From an uncultured Acidimicrobiaceae bacterium (GTDB taxonomy: Bacteria; Actinomycetota; Acidimicrobiia; Acidimicrobiales; Ilumatobacteraceae), in the NCBI GenBank assembly GCA_903919215.1, contig CAIXHI010000386.1, positions 1-11,814 on the forward strand: a stretch of DNA of 11,814 nucleotides, read 5' to 3'. Shown here piece after piece: positions 11,242 through 11,814 of the stretch. Positions within the stretch are counted from its first letter, which is position 1. Each line of letters starts with the position of its first letter. The notes below the pieces were generated by a model that worked only from the letters and a program-made list of their open reading frames with translations, was not told the DNA's origin and searched no databases. A program made the position numbers and the translations under genes.

Positions 11242-11814
11242 GGCAGTGGATCTCCTTCGCCCCGTGAGGCGCTCAGGCGGGAGATGCGCTCCTGCATCAT
11301 CGGTTCCGCACCCACGAACGCCACGTGCAGTTGGTTGGCCTCGATCGCTGCCAGCACATCGGCTGCGAGGTCGTTCGGGTCTTGCATATCGGGGACGTCG
11401 GGGAACGCCGACGGCTTGGCGCTGGCGTCACGCTCGACGACGAGGTCGGACGGGCGGTTTCGCTCGGCACCTCGGATTGCCGTGTGGACCATGCCCGGAC
11501 TGACGATCGTGACCCCGACGTCGACGCCCTGTTGCTGCAGTTCGAGCAGCAGTGCCTCGGACAGCGCCGTGACGCCGTGCTTGGCCACCGTGTAGGGGGA
11601 GAGGCCAGGGATTACCGCCAGACCGGCGGCGGACGAGGTGTTGACCACATGCCCGAATCCTTGACTGACGAGGTGCGGCACGAATGCGGCGACGCCATGG
11701 ATCACGCCCATCAGGTTGACTCCGAGGACCCACTCCCAGTCGCGTTGGTCGTACTGCCATGTCGGCAGCGACCCGATCGAGACGCCGGCGTTGTTGCACA
11801 CGACGTCGACCCGG
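11238..11814 (-). CDS. SDR oxidoreductase, N-terminus outside window
   Basis: A short-chain dehydrogenase entering from the right edge; 191 residues are visible. VDVVCNNAGVS (the NNAG motif), an NTSSAAGL serine 13 residues before the catalytic tyrosine, and YTVAK supply the Ser-Tyr-Lys catalytic set. SPGMVHTAIRG matches the PG-motif region that follows beta-6. The TGxxxGIG cofactor motif must lie to the right of the window. The last 45 or so residues (DPNDLAADVLAAIEANQLHV) are typical of classical SDRs with a 260-290 residue length. It is first, or at least upstream, in an operon with the VOC gene, sharing ATGA. The substrate is unknown, and the cofactor preference cannot be judged without the N-terminus. 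Confidence 0.85.
   Translation of the reverse strand, partial: RVDVVCNNAGVSIGSLPTWQYDQRDWEWVLGVNLMGVIHGVAAFVPHLVSQGFGHVVNTSSAAGLAVIPGLSPYTVAKHGVTALSEALLLELQQQGVDVGVTIVSPGMVHTAIRGAERNRPSDLVVERDASAKPSAFPDVPDMQDPNDLAADVLAAIEANQLHVAFVGAEPMMQERISRLSASRGEGDPLP

Overview
The window is high-GC DNA with tightly packed genes on both strands. Short overlaps of the ATGA or TGATG type are common, stop codons are mostly TGA, and several starts look leaderless. Gene content is dominated by CoA-thioester metabolism: two enoyl-CoA hydratase (crotonase) family proteins, a pair of acyl-CoA dehydrogenase subunits, an acyl-CoA synthetase, TesB-like and PaaI-like thioesterases, and SDR dehydrogenases. A P450-type ferredoxin is also present. 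This points to an actinobacterium (Actinomycetota, possibly an Acidimicrobiia-type lineage) with large fatty-acid, steroid or isoprenoid catabolic capacity. The lineage is inferred from gene style only. I saw no rRNA, tRNA, CRISPR array, insertion sequence or phage gene.

Layout. Bases 1-3071 (+): the C-terminal end of an unrecognised gene, a TesB-like thioesterase, an enoyl-CoA hydratase with both catalytic glutamates, an alpha/beta hydrolase and a SnoaL-like protein. Bases 3074-3520 (-): a PaaI-type hotdog thioesterase, convergent with the SnoaL-like gene. Bases 3521-3699: a divergent intergenic region with a near-consensus sigma-70 promoter. This promoter drives a StrR/ParB-like regulator (3700-4674, +). 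Bases 4768-8182 (+): a crotonase homologue that has lost both catalytic glutamates, two acyl-CoA dehydrogenase subunits and a ferredoxin. Bases 8191-9105 (-): an SDR 3-hydroxyacyl-CoA dehydrogenase-like protein with a perfect 20-bp TetR-type palindrome just upstream of its start. Bases 9247-10776 (+): an acyl-CoA synthetase. Bases 10780-11814 (-): a VOC/glyoxalase-fold protein translationally coupled to an upstream SDR that runs off the window.

How the genes may work together. The set contains most steps of a beta-oxidation spiral: activation (synthetase), alpha,beta-desaturation (acyl-CoA dehydrogenase pair), hydration (hydratase at 897), 3-hydroxyacyl oxidation (SDR at 8191) and thioester release. 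No thiolase lies inside the window. The dehydrogenase pair looks like the alpha2beta2 type known from mycobacterial steroid side-chain degradation: one subunit carries the catalytic Glu at the isovaleryl-CoA-dehydrogenase position and its partner carries none. That suggests, but does not prove, a bulky polycyclic or branched substrate.

The most interesting points are the catalytic-residue split between the dehydrogenase subunits, the double Glu-to-His crotonase beside them, the TetR-type operator, a StrR-like regulator among catabolic genes, a repeated TAnnnT element 6-7 nt before starts without a Shine-Dalgarno sequence, and stop-codon-centred inverted repeats at convergent gene ends. None of these amounts to a clearly new system on sequence alone.
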